DNA of 64,000 nt from Flavobacterium sp. (GCF_035195345.1 NZ_CP136574.1:496001-560000); one strand, 5' to 3'. Shown: positions 14,567-23,655, counted from the first letter of the stretch. The notes: generated from the sequence alone by a model not told the origin. Program-made: numbers and translations.

Positions 14567-16027
14567 ATGAAAGTTGTTTGGTTCAAGAGAGATTTGCGTT
14601 TGCACGATCATGAAGCCTTACATGAAGCCCTATCGACTTCGGGTAAAACCTTATTGCTTTATATTTTTGAACCTTCGCTGATGAAAGATTATCATTACAG
14701 TCAGCGTCATTTTGATTTCATCAAACAATCATTAGAAGCGCTTCAAAAAGAACTGCAAAAATATCACACGCAAATTCTAATTGTTCAAGGAGAAGCGGTA
14801 CCAGTTTTTCAAAAATTAACCCAACTTATTTCTATACGAGAAATTTATTCCCATCAAGAAACAGGAATAAAACTGACATATGAAAGAGATTTACCAGTGG
14901 CTGAATTACTTAATGAAAAAGGAATTATCTGGAAAGAATACATCACAAATGGTGTCATTCGTGGCATCAAAAACCGAAAAACATGGAAAGAAGATTGGTA
15001 TGATTATATGGATAAAGATTGTTTACCTTTTCAACCTACGCCAAGAAGTTTTGTAAAATATATAGAAATTGAAGAGTTAGAAAATGCATTTGATGTTCCT
15101 TCGATTAAAACAGTTCATAATCCAAATTTTCAAAAAGGTGGCGTTCCTACTGCAATGCGTTATATGCATTCTTTCTTTGAAGAACGTGTACAAAATTATA
15201 GCAATCACATTTCAAAACCCGAATTAGGTAGAAAAGGTTGTAGTCGTTTATCGCCATATATTGCTTGGGGCAATTTATCTATCCGACAAGTGTATACCAA
15301 AGCTTGGGAAATTCATCAACAAGGAAAATTCAAACGTCAAATTTCTAATTTTGCGTCAAGATTACGTTGGCAAGCCCATTTTATTCAGAAATTTGAAATG
15401 GAAAGCGCAATGGAATTCATCGCTGTGAATAAAGGCTATCGCAATTTGAATCAAAGAGTTAACGAGAAATATCATAAAGCCTGGATTTCAGGAAAAACAG
15501 GAGTTCCATTGGTTGATGCTTGTATGCGCTGTTTAAACACAACAGGTTATTTGAATTTTAGAATGCGCGCTTTGGTAGTTTCGTTTTACACACATCATTT
15601 GTTCCAACCTTGGCAAAATTGCAGTCCGCATTTGGCACAACAATTTTTAGATTTTGAACCTGGCATACATTATCCGCAAATTCAAATGCAAGCGGGTGTG
15701 ACTGGAATTAATACGTTGCGAGTTTACAATCCTGTAAAAAACTCTTACGAACACGATGCTGATGGCACTTTTATCAAAAAATGGGTGCCTGAATTAGCAA
15801 ATATTCCAACTGCGTTTATTCATGAACCTTGGAAATTAACTCCTATTGAACAAATGTTGTATGATTTTGAAATAGGTCTCGATTATCCTTTTCCAATTGT
15901 CAATTTGGAAGAAGCACGTAAATTTTCAAGTGATTTCTTTTGGTCCATGCGAAAAGTAGAATCGGTTAAAAAAGACAGCAAACGAATTGTTGAAAAACAC
16001 ACGTTTCAAGATCGAGAAATGAGTTAA
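14567..16027 (+). CDS. Cryptochrome/photolyase-related protein of atypical subclass
   Basis: The protein has 486 residues. The start MKVVWFKRDLRLHDH and the FAD domain (GRKGCSRLSPYIAWGNLSIR, LRWQAHFIQKFE and KTGVPLVDACMRCLNTTGYLNFRMR) place it in the photolyase superfamily. At the position of the photolyase NWQWAAG segment it has QIQMQAGVTG. The flavin N5-contact Asn and the two nearby Trp of the classical electron path are therefore replaced. It may use another electron route or be a blue-light sensor rather than a CPD repair enzyme. It follows phr by 59 nt, and its 3' end overlaps the convergent HAD gene by 4 nt. Confidence 0.8.
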   Translation: MKVVWFKRDLRLHDHEALHEALSTSGKTLLLYIFEPSLMKDYHYSQRHFDFIKQSLEALQKELQKYHTQILIVQGEAVPVFQKLTQLISIREIYSHQETGIKLTYERDLPVAELLNEKGIIWKEYITNGVIRGIKNRKTWKEDWYDYMDKDCLPFQPTPRSFVKYIEIEELENAFDVPSIKTVHNPNFQKGGVPTAMRYMHSFFEERVQNYSNHISKPELGRKGCSRLSPYIAWGNLSIRQVYTKAWEIHQQGKFKRQISNFASRLRWQAHFIQKFEMESAMEFIAVNKGYRNLNQRVNEKYHKAWISGKTGVPLVDACMRCLNTTGYLNFRMRALVVSFYTHHLFQPWQNCSPHLAQQFLDFEPGIHYPQIQMQAGVTGINTLRVYNPVKNSYEHDADGTFIKKWVPELANIPTAFIHEPWKLTPIEQMLYDFEIGLDYPFPIVNLEEARKFSSDFFWSMRKVESVKKDSKRIVEKHTFQDREMS

Positions 16028-16680
16028 TTTAAATCACGAACTTTCTCAAAATTCAATTCGTTAAAATGCTGAATCACCACATTTGCTTTTGATAAATCCT
16101 GGTTTTTAGAATGAAAGCTATTGTAACCCACACAAAAAATTCCAGCTGAAACTGCCGCTTGAATTCCGTTCGTGCTGTCTTCTATTACAATACAATTTTC
16201 TTTTGGAGCAATCGATAAACTCGCAGCATGTTCAAAAATAGCAGGATGTGGTTTCGACTTCGGAAAATCTTCGCCCGAAACAATATGCGTAAAATATTGA
16301 TGCAAATTAAAACGGGTAAACACTCGGTTGATTGTAACATTTGAAGCTGAAGAAGCCACAACTAGTTGCATTCCGTTGGCGTGTAAATCTTTGATTAAAT
16401 CTTCAACTCCTTCAATTAAATACAAATCTTCTTTTGAATCGAAGGCATCATTGAAAAGGTTTCTTTTAGTTAAAATCAAATCTTCAACCTCTTCCACTAA
16501 ATTGAATTGTGCTTTTAATTTCTGAAAAATGTTACGCGTTGAATTTCCAGTAAAGGAAGCATACATTTCGGAAGTAACTTCAATGTTTAATTGCTTAAAA
16601 TGTTTGTGATACGCATAATGGTGTACCGGTTCGGTATCTACAATTACGCCATCCATATCAAAAATTACAGTTTGTATCAT
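16024..16680 (-). CDS. HAD-superfamily hydrolase (beta-phosphoglucomutase-like)
   Basis: The protein has 218 residues. HAD motif I is FDMDGVIVDTEP (nucleophile Asp8, acid/base Asp10), motif II is VVASSAS, motif III is the Lys in KSKPHP, and motif IV is IEDSTNGIQAA. A helical cap lies between residues 16 and 80. Subfamily members are small-molecule phosphatases or hexose phosphate mutases; the substrate cannot be read from sequence. A beta-phosphoglucomutase activity would fit glucan phosphorolysis, but this gene is 40 kb away and the link is speculative. Confidence 0.85.
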   Translation of the reverse strand: MIQTVIFDMDGVIVDTEPVHHYAYHKHFKQLNIEVTSEMYASFTGNSTRNIFQKLKAQFNLVEEVEDLILTKRNLFNDAFDSKEDLYLIEGVEDLIKDLHANGMQLVVASSASNVTINRVFTRFNLHQYFTHIVSGEDFPKSKPHPAIFEHAASLSIAPKENCIVIEDSTNGIQAAVSAGIFCVGYNSFHSKNQDLSKANVVIQHFNELNFEKVRDLN

Positions 16681-16700
16681 AATTTATAATTTTGAAAATG

Positions 16701-16770
16701 TTTTTTTTTGGGAACACAGATCAAAGAAATTATTAAAATTTTTGAAATTTCTTTAATCTGTGTTCCAAAA
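16701..16770. repeat. Long imperfect palindrome, probably a dispersed flavobacterial repeat
   Basis: The 20-nt arms at 16711-16730 (GGAACACAGATCAAAGAAAT) and 16747-16766 match at 19 of 20 paired positions, flanked outside by T9 on the left and A6 on the right, which extend the dyad. Neither strand has a U tract after the stem, so it is not a standard terminator for either the HAD or the rnz gene. Palindromes with the 'aatctgtgttcc' theme are remembered from other Flavobacterium intergenic regions (memory, not a search). Confidence 0.5.
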
Positions 16771-16783
16771 AATTCTGTTTATA

Positions 16784-17689
16784 TTAAAAATCAAATTCTT
16801 TACCGTCATCGGCTAAAAGTACGTTTTCAAAAATAGTTTGTGCTTCTGTTTTGAAAGGCTCGATGGAACCATACCTTGTAGAATAATGTCCCAAAATTAG
16901 TTGCTTTACATTCGCTAACTTCGCAATTTGAGCGGCTTCTTTTGCGGTAGTGTGTTTGGTTTTTTCAGTGTAATGTGCTTCGGAATCTAAGAACGTGGAT
17001 TCATGATACAACACATCTACATCCTTAATGATTGAAATAATCGATTCATCATACACTGTATCACTACAAAAAGCATAGCTTTTAGTTGCATCAGGAGGCA
17101 ATGAAAGTAATTTATTATCAATCACTTCCCCTGAATCTAAGGTTACATTTCCACCCGATTTTATTTTATCAAAATATACCTTTTCAATTTTATATTTCTC
17201 AACGGCTTCAATATTCAAATGGCGTTTTCCTAGCTTTTCTTGAAACAAAAATCCGTTGGTATACACCCTATGATTTAACGGAATAGTTTTTACAATTACG
17301 GTTTCATCTTCAAAAATTACTTCACTTTCTTTTGATTCTAGTTCGTGAAAATATAAATTATAACCCGTAAATGAACCCGAAGCACGCAATTGCAATAAAA
17401 TAATTTCTTTGATTCCTTTTGGACCATAAACGTGCAAATCATTTTCGCGATTTAGCAACATAAACGTCGAAATTAAACCGATTAATCCATAAAAATGATC
17501 GCCGTGCAAATGCGAAATAAAAATATGATTAATACGAGAAAACTTGATTTTATGCTTGCGTAATTGCACTTGCGTTCCTTCACCACAATCGATTAGAAAT
17601 AAATGGTTTTTTATGTCTAAAACTTGTGATGTTGGGTTGGTTATAGTTCTTGGAGTAGCTGCGTAACAGCCAAGTATTTGTAGTTTCAA
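16784..17689 (-). CDS. rnz: Ribonuclease Z
   Basis: The protein has 301 residues and a metallo-beta-lactamase fold. The zinc motif is HLHGDH (His60, His62, Asp64, His65), with further ligands in AFCSDTVYDE and ILGHYSTRY, and the PxKxG-like exosite region around VYGPKGIKE. RNase Z removes 3' trailers of tRNA precursors. Length and motif order fit the bacterial short form. It is followed on the same strand by nothing obvious and preceded by a small STAS-like gene 66 nt upstream. Confidence 0.93.
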   Translation of the reverse strand: MKLQILGCYAATPRTITNPTSQVLDIKNHLFLIDCGEGTQVQLRKHKIKFSRINHIFISHLHGDHFYGLIGLISTFMLLNRENDLHVYGPKGIKEIILLQLRASGSFTGYNLYFHELESKESEVIFEDETVIVKTIPLNHRVYTNGFLFQEKLGKRHLNIEAVEKYKIEKVYFDKIKSGGNVTLDSGEVIDNKLLSLPPDATKSYAFCSDTVYDESIISIIKDVDVLYHESTFLDSEAHYTEKTKHTTAKEAAQIAKLANVKQLILGHYSTRYGSIEPFKTEAQTIFENVLLADDGKEFDF

Positions 17690-17698
17690 GGTTAAAAA

Positions 17699-17723
17699 GT
17701 TTCAAGTTTCAGGTTTCAAGTTT
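17699..17723 (-). repeat. 25-bp intergenic repeat, copy 2, in front of rnz
   Basis: On the minus strand it contains AAACTTGAAACCTGAAAC and ends CTTGAAAC, 10 nt before the rnz ATG. It is near-identical (22/25) to the copy upstream of phr at 13184-13208 and has an internal 6-7-bp periodicity of the TTGAAAC unit. Confidence 0.5.
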
Positions 17724-17755
17724 TTCTTCCAACTTCCATCACCCAGCATCCATCA

Positions 17756-18088
17756 TTAAAATCCTAAATCGCGTTCAATTTCGTCCATTTCAATCATGTC
17801 GTGTGCTTCTAAAACGGAAGGAACTACGTTTAAATAATTGGGAACTTTATCAAAATCAACAACATCAGAAACTATAATCATTGATTTTTTTGCTTTTTTA
17901 TGGGTTTTAGCTAATTCTTTAAAATGAACTAAATCAGCATTAGCAAGTGTTTTATTGTGTGATACATCCAAAATTAAATTCTGACCTTGAAACACATGAT
18001 ATTCATTGGTAATTTTACCCACAAAAGCTTCCACATTATTTTGTGTGTCTTTGATGATGGTGGTATGCCCTTTTTGATCTACTCTCAT
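17756..18088 (-). CDS. Small STAS-like protein, conserved next to rnz
   Basis: This 110-residue protein has a strand-helix pattern (TTIIKDTQNNVEAFVGKI, NLILDVSHNKTLANADLVHF, SMIIVSDVVDFDKVPNYLNVVPS). It ends in an acidic EMDEIERDLGF tail. It looks like an anti-sigma-antagonist (STAS) type alpha/beta fold without an obvious phosphorylatable Ser. In Flavobacteriia it is commonly placed between rnz and pyrB, and is sometimes labelled ribonuclease Z from position alone, which the sequence does not support. Confidence 0.65.
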   Translation of the reverse strand: MRVDQKGHTTIIKDTQNNVEAFVGKITNEYHVFQGQNLILDVSHNKTLANADLVHFKELAKTHKKAKKSMIIVSDVVDFDKVPNYLNVVPSVLEAHDMIEMDEIERDLGF

Positions 18089-18124
18089 TTTGGTGGTATT
18101 ACTGATTATTGCTAATATAACAAA

Positions 18125-19054
18125 TTAATTCTTAATCTTACTTGCCAATAAATAAATAACTGCCATACGAACCGCTACACCATTTTCCACCTGATTCAAA
18201 ATCACCGATTGCTGTGAATCTGCTACATCGGAAGTAATTTCAACTCCTCTATTGATTGGTCCTGGGTGCATGATTACGATTTCTTTATTTAGTGAATCTA
18301 ATAATTCTTTGGTTACACCGTATTGTTGGGTGTATTCTCTTGTGGTTGGGAAATAACTCACATCTAAACGTTCGTTCTGAACGCGTAACATATTGGCTAC
18401 ATCTGCCCATTCTAAAGCTTTTCTTAGATTTGGCTCAACAGTTACTCCTAATGATTCGATGTATTTAGGAATCAACGTTTTTGGTCCGCAAACTTTAACT
18501 TCTGCACCTTGCATTTGTAATGCGAAAATATTTGACAAAGCTACTCTTGAGTGTAAAATATCGCCTACAATTACGATTTTCTTTCCGCCTACATCACCTA
18601 ATTTTTCTCTAATCGTAAAACTATCTAACAAAGCTTGTGTTGGGTGTTCGTGTGCTCCATCTCCAGCATTTACAACACTTGCATTAATATTTTGTGATAA
18701 AAAATGAGCCGCTCCAGGACTACTGTGACGCATTACCACCATATCCACTTTCATTGATAAAATGTTGTTTACCGTATCAATTAATGTTTCTCCTTTTTTA
18801 ACCGAAGACTGTGCAGCCGAAAAACTAATAACATCGGCTGAAAGTCGTTTTTGTGCTAACTCGAATGATAATTTGGTTCTGGTACTATTTTCGAAGAAAA
18901 TGTTTGCAATCGTAACATCACGTAATGAGGGTACTTTTTTGATGGGACGATTAATTACTTCTTTGAAATGGTCAGCCGTTTCGAAAATTAAATCAATGTC
19001 TTGTTTGGTAATATATTTTATTCCGATTAAATGATTTACTGATAATTCTTTCAT
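18125..19054 (-). CDS. pyrB: Aspartate carbamoyltransferase catalytic subunit
   Basis: The protein has 309 residues. The carbamoyl-phosphate site FFENSTRTKLSFELA, the HEHPTQALLD loop, the 80s loop SSVKKGETLIDT and the C-terminal HPGPINRGVEI motif are all intact. The enzyme makes carbamoyl aspartate in pyrimidine synthesis. No regulatory pyrI follows. It lies 59 nt downstream of pyrR in the same direction, consistent with shared pyrimidine control. Confidence 0.96.
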   Translation of the reverse strand: MKELSVNHLIGIKYITKQDIDLIFETADHFKEVINRPIKKVPSLRDVTIANIFFENSTRTKLSFELAQKRLSADVISFSAAQSSVKKGETLIDTVNNILSMKVDMVVMRHSSPGAAHFLSQNINASVVNAGDGAHEHPTQALLDSFTIREKLGDVGGKKIVIVGDILHSRVALSNIFALQMQGAEVKVCGPKTLIPKYIESLGVTVEPNLRKALEWADVANMLRVQNERLDVSYFPTTREYTQQYGVTKELLDSLNKEIVIMHPGPINRGVEITSDVADSQQSVILNQVENGVAVRMAVIYLLASKIKN

Positions 19055-19113
19055 TTATATATAGTTGTGTTTGTTATTGCTAGGTGTTAGTTGATTAATG
19101 ATGGATGAAAAAC

Positions 19114-19653
19114 TTATTTTGTAATTAAGTAAACTGCATCTTCTCCATCGTTTTCAAGCCATTTTACTAATACCTTTTCATTATTTATGGCATCTACTTG
19201 TCTTCCTCTATAATCCGGTTGAATGGGCAAATGACGACTAAATCTTCTGTCTATTAAAGTCAATAATTCTACTTCTGATGGTCTTCCGAAAGATTGAATA
19301 GCGGTTAAAGCAGCATTGATACTTCTCCCGGTATATAAAACATCGTCAATAAAAACCACTTTTTTATCTTCTACTAAAAAATCGATTTGGGTTTTGTTGG
19401 CTTCTAAAGGTTTTTCGCCTCTTCTGAAATCATCACGAAAGAACGTAATGTCTAAAAATCCCAATTGAATATTAGAAACTTGGTATTCTGATTCTAAAAT
19501 TTGTTTGATTCTTTCGGCTAAAAATTTGCCTCGAGGTTGTAAACCGATTAAGATAGTATTTGAGAAATCTAAATGATTTTCAATTAGTTGACAAGCTAAT
19601 CGATGCAAAATAATGTGTACTTCTTTTGAAGTGAGCAAAACTTTTTGACTCAT
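19114..19653 (-). CDS. pyrR: PyrR bifunctional pyrimidine regulator / uracil phosphoribosyltransferase
   Basis: From ATG 19653 (MSQKVLLTSKEV) the protein has 179 residues. The PRPP-binding motif VVFIDDVLYTGRS, the LIGLQPRGKFLAERI flexible loop region and TLIDRRFSRHLPIQPDYRG are diagnostic of PyrR. In Gram-positive bacteria PyrR attenuates pyr mRNA. No PyrR-binding hairpin could be recognised by eye upstream of pyrB here, so in this organism the role may be enzymatic. Confidence 0.92.
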   Translation of the reverse strand: MSQKVLLTSKEVHIILHRLACQLIENHLDFSNTILIGLQPRGKFLAERIKQILESEYQVSNIQLGFLDITFFRDDFRRGEKPLEANKTQIDFLVEDKKVVFIDDVLYTGRSINAALTAIQSFGRPSEVELLTLIDRRFSRHLPIQPDYRGRQVDAINNEKVLVKWLENDGEDAVYLITK

Positions 19654-19707
19654 GATGTGTTGTTTGTACAAATTTAGAATTTAAATTTCTAATAGCAATC
19701 GTATTAT

Positions 19708-19741
19708 AAAAAAAATCCCGTTACTAAAACTAGCAACGGGA
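19708..19741 (-). terminator. Intrinsic terminator of the ABC-F gene
   Basis: On the minus strand TCCCGTT pairs with AACGGGA around a 12-nt loop and is followed by eight T. It lies directly after the ABC-F stop codon and before pyrR. Confidence 0.8.
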
Positions 19742-19747
19742 ATGATA

Positions 19748-21367
19748 TTAAGAATACATTTTCTGTCTTAATTCTTTGATTTTGTCATCTTCTAAATATT
19801 CATCAAATGTCATGTATCTGTCGATGGCGCCATTTGGTGTTAATTCTAAGATTCTGTTTCCTACGGTTTGCGCAAATTCGTGGTCATGTGTAGTAAACAA
19901 TACTGAACCTTTGAAATTATTTAAGGAATTATTAAAAGCTGTAATCGATTCTAAGTCCAAGTGATTTGTTGGTTCATCTAACATTAAAACATTTGCTCTA
20001 ATCATCATCATACGCGACAACATACAACGCACTTTTTCTCCACCCGATAAAACGTTACATTTTTTCAAGGCTTCTTCTCCTGAGAAAATCATTTTTCCTA
20101 AGAATCCACGAACATAAACTTCATCACGTTCTTCTTCGGTTTTTACCCATTGACGTAACCAATCTACCAAGTTTAAATCTACACCATCAAAATATTCATG
20201 ATTATCAACTGGTAAATAGGATTGTGTTGTAGTGATTCCCCAATCAAATGTTCCAGAATCTGGAGTCATTTTATTGTTTAAAATTTCATAAAAAGCAGTA
20301 GTTGCTCTCGAATCTTTAGAGAAAACTACAATTTTATCACCTTTAGCCATGTTTAAATCTACATTTTTAAACAAAGTTTCTCCATCAACTGAAGCTGCTA
20401 AATCTTGTACATTTAATATTTGGTCTCCCGCTTCTCTTTCTACATCAAAAATAATGGCTGGATATCTTCTACTTGAAGGTTTAATCTCGTCTAAATTTAA
20501 TTTTTCGATCATTTTTTTACGAGAAGTAGCTTGTTTCGATTTTGCCACATTCGCACTAAAACGACGGATAAATTCTTCTAATTCAGCTTTTTTCTCTTCA
20601 GCTTTCTTATTCTGTTGTGCTTTTTGACGTGCCGCTAATTGCGAAGATTCGTACCAAAACGTATAATTTCCAGAATAATGTGTGATTTTTCCGAAATCAA
20701 TATCTGAAACGTGCGTACAAACCGCATCTAAAAAGTGACGGTCATGCGAAACCACTAAAACCGTATTTTCATAATTCGCTAAGAAATTCTCTAACCAACC
20801 AATGGTTTCAAAATCCAAGTCATTGGTAGGCTCATCCATAATCAATACGTCTGGATTTCCAAATAAAGCTTGTGCTAATAAGACACGAACTTTCAATTTT
20901 CCATCCAAATCAGCCATTAAAGTATAATGATATTCTGCACCAATTTCTAAGTTAGATAGCATTGTTGCAGCATCGCTTTCTGCATTCCAACCATTCATTT
21001 CGTCAAACTGCAATTGCAATTCGCCAATTCTGTTGGCATTTTCATCGGTATAATCAGCATATAAAGCATCCATTTCTGTTTTGATTGCATGCAATACTTT
21101 ATTTCCCATTAAAACTGTTTCTAAAACAGTGTGTTCGTCAAATAAGTTGTGATTTTGGTTTAAAACCGACATACGTTTTCCTGGTTCAAGAATAACTCTA
21201 CCAGACGTTGGTTCCATTTCACCTGCAATGATTTTCATAAAGGTAGATTTCCCTGCACCATTGGCTCCAATGATTCCGTAGCAGTTACCTTGTGTGAACG
21301 TTGTATTTACTTCATCGAATAAAATTCGTTTCCCAAATTGAACCGATAAATTTGAAACTGTTAACAT
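19748..21367 (-). CDS. ABC-F family ATPase (YbiT-like translation factor)
   Basis: The protein has 539 residues. Two ABC cassettes are fused in one chain without membrane helices. The first has GANGAGKSTFMK and LIMDEPTNDLD; the second has a degenerate Walker A (VVFSKDSRATTAFYE), LSGGEKVRCMLSRM and LMLDEPTNHLD. A charged linker rich in Lys and Gln (about 250-300) joins them. ABC-F proteins act on the ribosome E site in translation control or antibiotic protection; the sequence most resembles the YbiT/EttA-like housekeeping group. It is monocistronic with its own terminator. Confidence 0.88.
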   Translation of the reverse strand: MLTVSNLSVQFGKRILFDEVNTTFTQGNCYGIIGANGAGKSTFMKIIAGEMEPTSGRVILEPGKRMSVLNQNHNLFDEHTVLETVLMGNKVLHAIKTEMDALYADYTDENANRIGELQLQFDEMNGWNAESDAATMLSNLEIGAEYHYTLMADLDGKLKVRVLLAQALFGNPDVLIMDEPTNDLDFETIGWLENFLANYENTVLVVSHDRHFLDAVCTHVSDIDFGKITHYSGNYTFWYESSQLAARQKAQQNKKAEEKKAELEEFIRRFSANVAKSKQATSRKKMIEKLNLDEIKPSSRRYPAIIFDVEREAGDQILNVQDLAASVDGETLFKNVDLNMAKGDKIVVFSKDSRATTAFYEILNNKMTPDSGTFDWGITTTQSYLPVDNHEYFDGVDLNLVDWLRQWVKTEEERDEVYVRGFLGKMIFSGEEALKKCNVLSGGEKVRCMLSRMMMIRANVLMLDEPTNHLDLESITAFNNSLNNFKGSVLFTTHDHEFAQTVGNRILELTPNGAIDRYMTFDEYLEDDKIKELRQKMYS

Positions 21368-21524
21368 TTTTGTATTTTTTTATAAAACTGTTGCAAAAGT
21401 ACTAAAAATAGTAGATTTTTGAACACTTTAATTTAGAATTAAAAATAGATTTATTTTAACTGTACCTTAACAACAAGATTTGGATATAACTAATACATTT
21501 GTTCAGAAATCAATAATCAATTGA

Positions 21525-22928
21525 ATGATTAAGAATTACATTAAATATTTTTTACCTCTATCTATAGTACTCTTTACTTCTTTAACTTCTTGCAAAAAGG
21601 TTTTTAAAGAGGATAATTTTGTTGCCTACTTTGGAGGAGAAGTATTAAACCCTCAAGAAAAATACGTTTTGTTTTTAAAAGATGATGAAGTCATTGATAC
21701 CATTTATCTTGACAAAAACAATCGCTTCATGCATAAATTTGATTCATTAACGCCAGGCTTATATACTTTTAAACACAATCCAGAATATCAATATGTTTAT
21801 TTTGATAAGAATGACAGTTTAATGGTTAGAATCAACACTCTTGAATTTGACAATTCTATTGTTTTTTGTGGTCGTGGAGATGAAAAGAATAACTTTTTAA
21901 TGGAATTGTTTTTAAAAAACGAAGCCGATCGATCTATGATGTATGATAATTTCGATAAAGATGTAAAAAGTTTTATAAAAAATATTGATTCTAGTTACGC
22001 TATTCGTAAATCATTTTATCTAAAACGCAAAGCAGAAATTGGATGGGATGAAAATTTTGATTTGGTAGCAAAAGCTTCATTAGATTTTCATCACATTACA
22101 AAAAAAGAAATTTATCCCTACGCTCACCAATTTAGAACAGGTGAGAACATAAGAACAAAATTACCTTCTAACTATTATGAGCACAGAGAAAATGTTGATT
22201 TTGAAAACGCACTATTAACAAATTATTCTCCTTTTGTAAAATATGTAAGTGTTATGTTGAATAACGTTTCCTTACAAAAAGATCATTTAGATTTAGATGA
22301 AAATTCATTAGAAAACAATATTGAGAAATTAAACATCACTGATACTTTAATTAAAAATCAAAAAGTAAAAAATGTAGTATTGAACAATGTTGCCATGATG
22401 TACTTGTTAGAAGATCAAAACATGTACAACAATCAAAAATTTATTGAACGCTACTTACAATTAACAACCGATTCAAAAAACAAAAAAGAAATTAGTGAAA
22501 TATATAATTCTGTACAGAATTTAAAAGTTGGGAATCGATTACCAACTATTGAATTAGTAAATACTGAAAATAAACCCGTAGATATTAATACTATTATTAC
22601 TAAACCAACTATTTTACTTTTTTGGACGAGTCATGCTGAATCACATTTTATAGCCTCACACAAGAAAATTAGTGATTTAAAAGTAAAATATCCTGAATAT
22701 GATTTTGTGGCTGTGAATGTAAATGATAACGCAATGAATTGGCAAAATTCGTTGAAAAAATACAATTTTGAAGGCATTAAAGAATTACACGCTGTTGACT
22801 TTGAAACCATCAGAAAACAGTGGGTAATTACTAAAATTCATAGAATTATCATCTTAAATTCAGACGGAACCATTAAGAATGGTTTTGCCAATTTGTTTGA
22901 TGTTAATTTTGAACAGAATTTGAAATAA
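21525..22928 (+). CDS. Lipoprotein with thioredoxin-like C-terminal domain lacking CxxC
   Basis: The protein has 467 residues. The lipobox SLTSC (Cys23) predicts an outer-membrane or periplasmic lipoprotein. The N-terminal region is a beta-rich DUF4369-like domain, the middle is helical, and the C-terminal about 130 residues match the TlpA/thioredoxin fold (GNRLPTIELVNTENKPVDI, KPTILLFWTSHAESHF). The WCxxC active site reads HAESH, so both redox Cys are missing. It is probably a structural or binding relative of TlpA rather than a disulfide reductase. Confidence 0.75.
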   Translation: MIKNYIKYFLPLSIVLFTSLTSCKKVFKEDNFVAYFGGEVLNPQEKYVLFLKDDEVIDTIYLDKNNRFMHKFDSLTPGLYTFKHNPEYQYVYFDKNDSLMVRINTLEFDNSIVFCGRGDEKNNFLMELFLKNEADRSMMYDNFDKDVKSFIKNIDSSYAIRKSFYLKRKAEIGWDENFDLVAKASLDFHHITKKEIYPYAHQFRTGENIRTKLPSNYYEHRENVDFENALLTNYSPFVKYVSVMLNNVSLQKDHLDLDENSLENNIEKLNITDTLIKNQKVKNVVLNNVAMMYLLEDQNMYNNQKFIERYLQLTTDSKNKKEISEIYNSVQNLKVGNRLPTIELVNTENKPVDINTIITKPTILLFWTSHAESHFIASHKKISDLKVKYPEYDFVAVNVNDNAMNWQNSLKKYNFEGIKELHAVDFETIRKQWVITKIHRIIILNSDGTIKNGFANLFDVNFEQNLK

Positions 22929-22944
22929 GAAAATACCAAACATA

Positions 22945-22981
22945 AAAAAAAGCGTTCTGAAATTTCAGAACGCTTTTTTTT
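22945..22981. terminator. Bidirectional terminator (perfect 24-bp palindrome)
   Basis: AGCGTTCTGAAATTTCAGAACGCT, shown here as AGCGTTCTGAAAT plus its mirror, spans 22951-22974 with A7 on the left and T9 on the right. It separates a plus-strand lipoprotein gene from a minus-strand aldolase gene. Confidence 0.9.
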
Positions 22982-22998
22982 TATCTAGTTTAGGAAAA

Positions 22999-23655
22999 TT
23001 ATTTATTTCCTTTTTCGTAATCTGCAATAAACTGAGCAATTCCAATATCAGTTAAAGGATGTTTTAATAATCCAGTAATTGATGATAAAGGACCTGTCAT
23101 AACATCAGCACCAATTTTAGCACAGTTAATTACGTGCATTGTGTGTCGAACAGAAGCTGCTAAAATTTGCGTTTCAAAGCCGTAGTTATCATAAATTTGA
23201 CGAATTTCATCAATTAAGTTTAAACCATCTGTAGAAACATCATCTAATCTACCTAAGAAAGGTGAACAATAGGTTGCTCCCGCTTTTGCAGCTAATAAAG
23301 CTTGACCAGCAGAGAAAATTAAGGTTACATTGGTTTTAATTCCTTTATCAGAGAAATATTTACATGCCTTTACACCTTCTTTAGTCATAGGTAATTTCAC
23401 TACAATTTGTTCGTGTAAGTCAGCTAACTCCTCACCTTCTCTAATCATACCTTCTAAGTCCATTGCATTTACTTCTGCACTTACATCTCCGTCAACAATG
23501 TTACAAATATCAACGTAATGTTTTAGAATATTATCTTTTCCTGTAATGCCTTCTTTAGCCATTAACGATGGGTTTGTAGTAACGCCATCTAAAATTCCTA
23601 ATTCTTGTGCTTCTTTAATTTGCTCTAAATTAGCTGTGTCAATAAAAAATTTCAT
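22999..23655 (-). CDS. Transaldolase-like / fructose-6-phosphate aldolase (short form)
   Basis: The protein has 218 residues. MKFFIDTANLEQI, DGVTTNPSLMAKEG, the Schiff-base Lys87 in VVKLPMTKEG, NVTLIFSAGQALLAAKAGA and the C-terminal HPLTDIGIAQFIADY follow the small TalC/FSA group. Members either transfer dihydroxyacetone units between sugar phosphates (transaldolase) or cleave fructose-6-phosphate, and the two cannot be separated from sequence by eye. It is a likely part of the pentose phosphate pathway and is single, with strong flanking terminators. Confidence 0.9.
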   Translation of the reverse strand: MKFFIDTANLEQIKEAQELGILDGVTTNPSLMAKEGITGKDNILKHYVDICNIVDGDVSAEVNAMDLEGMIREGEELADLHEQIVVKLPMTKEGVKACKYFSDKGIKTNVTLIFSAGQALLAAKAGATYCSPFLGRLDDVSTDGLNLIDEIRQIYDNYGFETQILAASVRHTMHVINCAKIGADVMTGPLSSITGLLKHPLTDIGIAQFIADYEKGNK

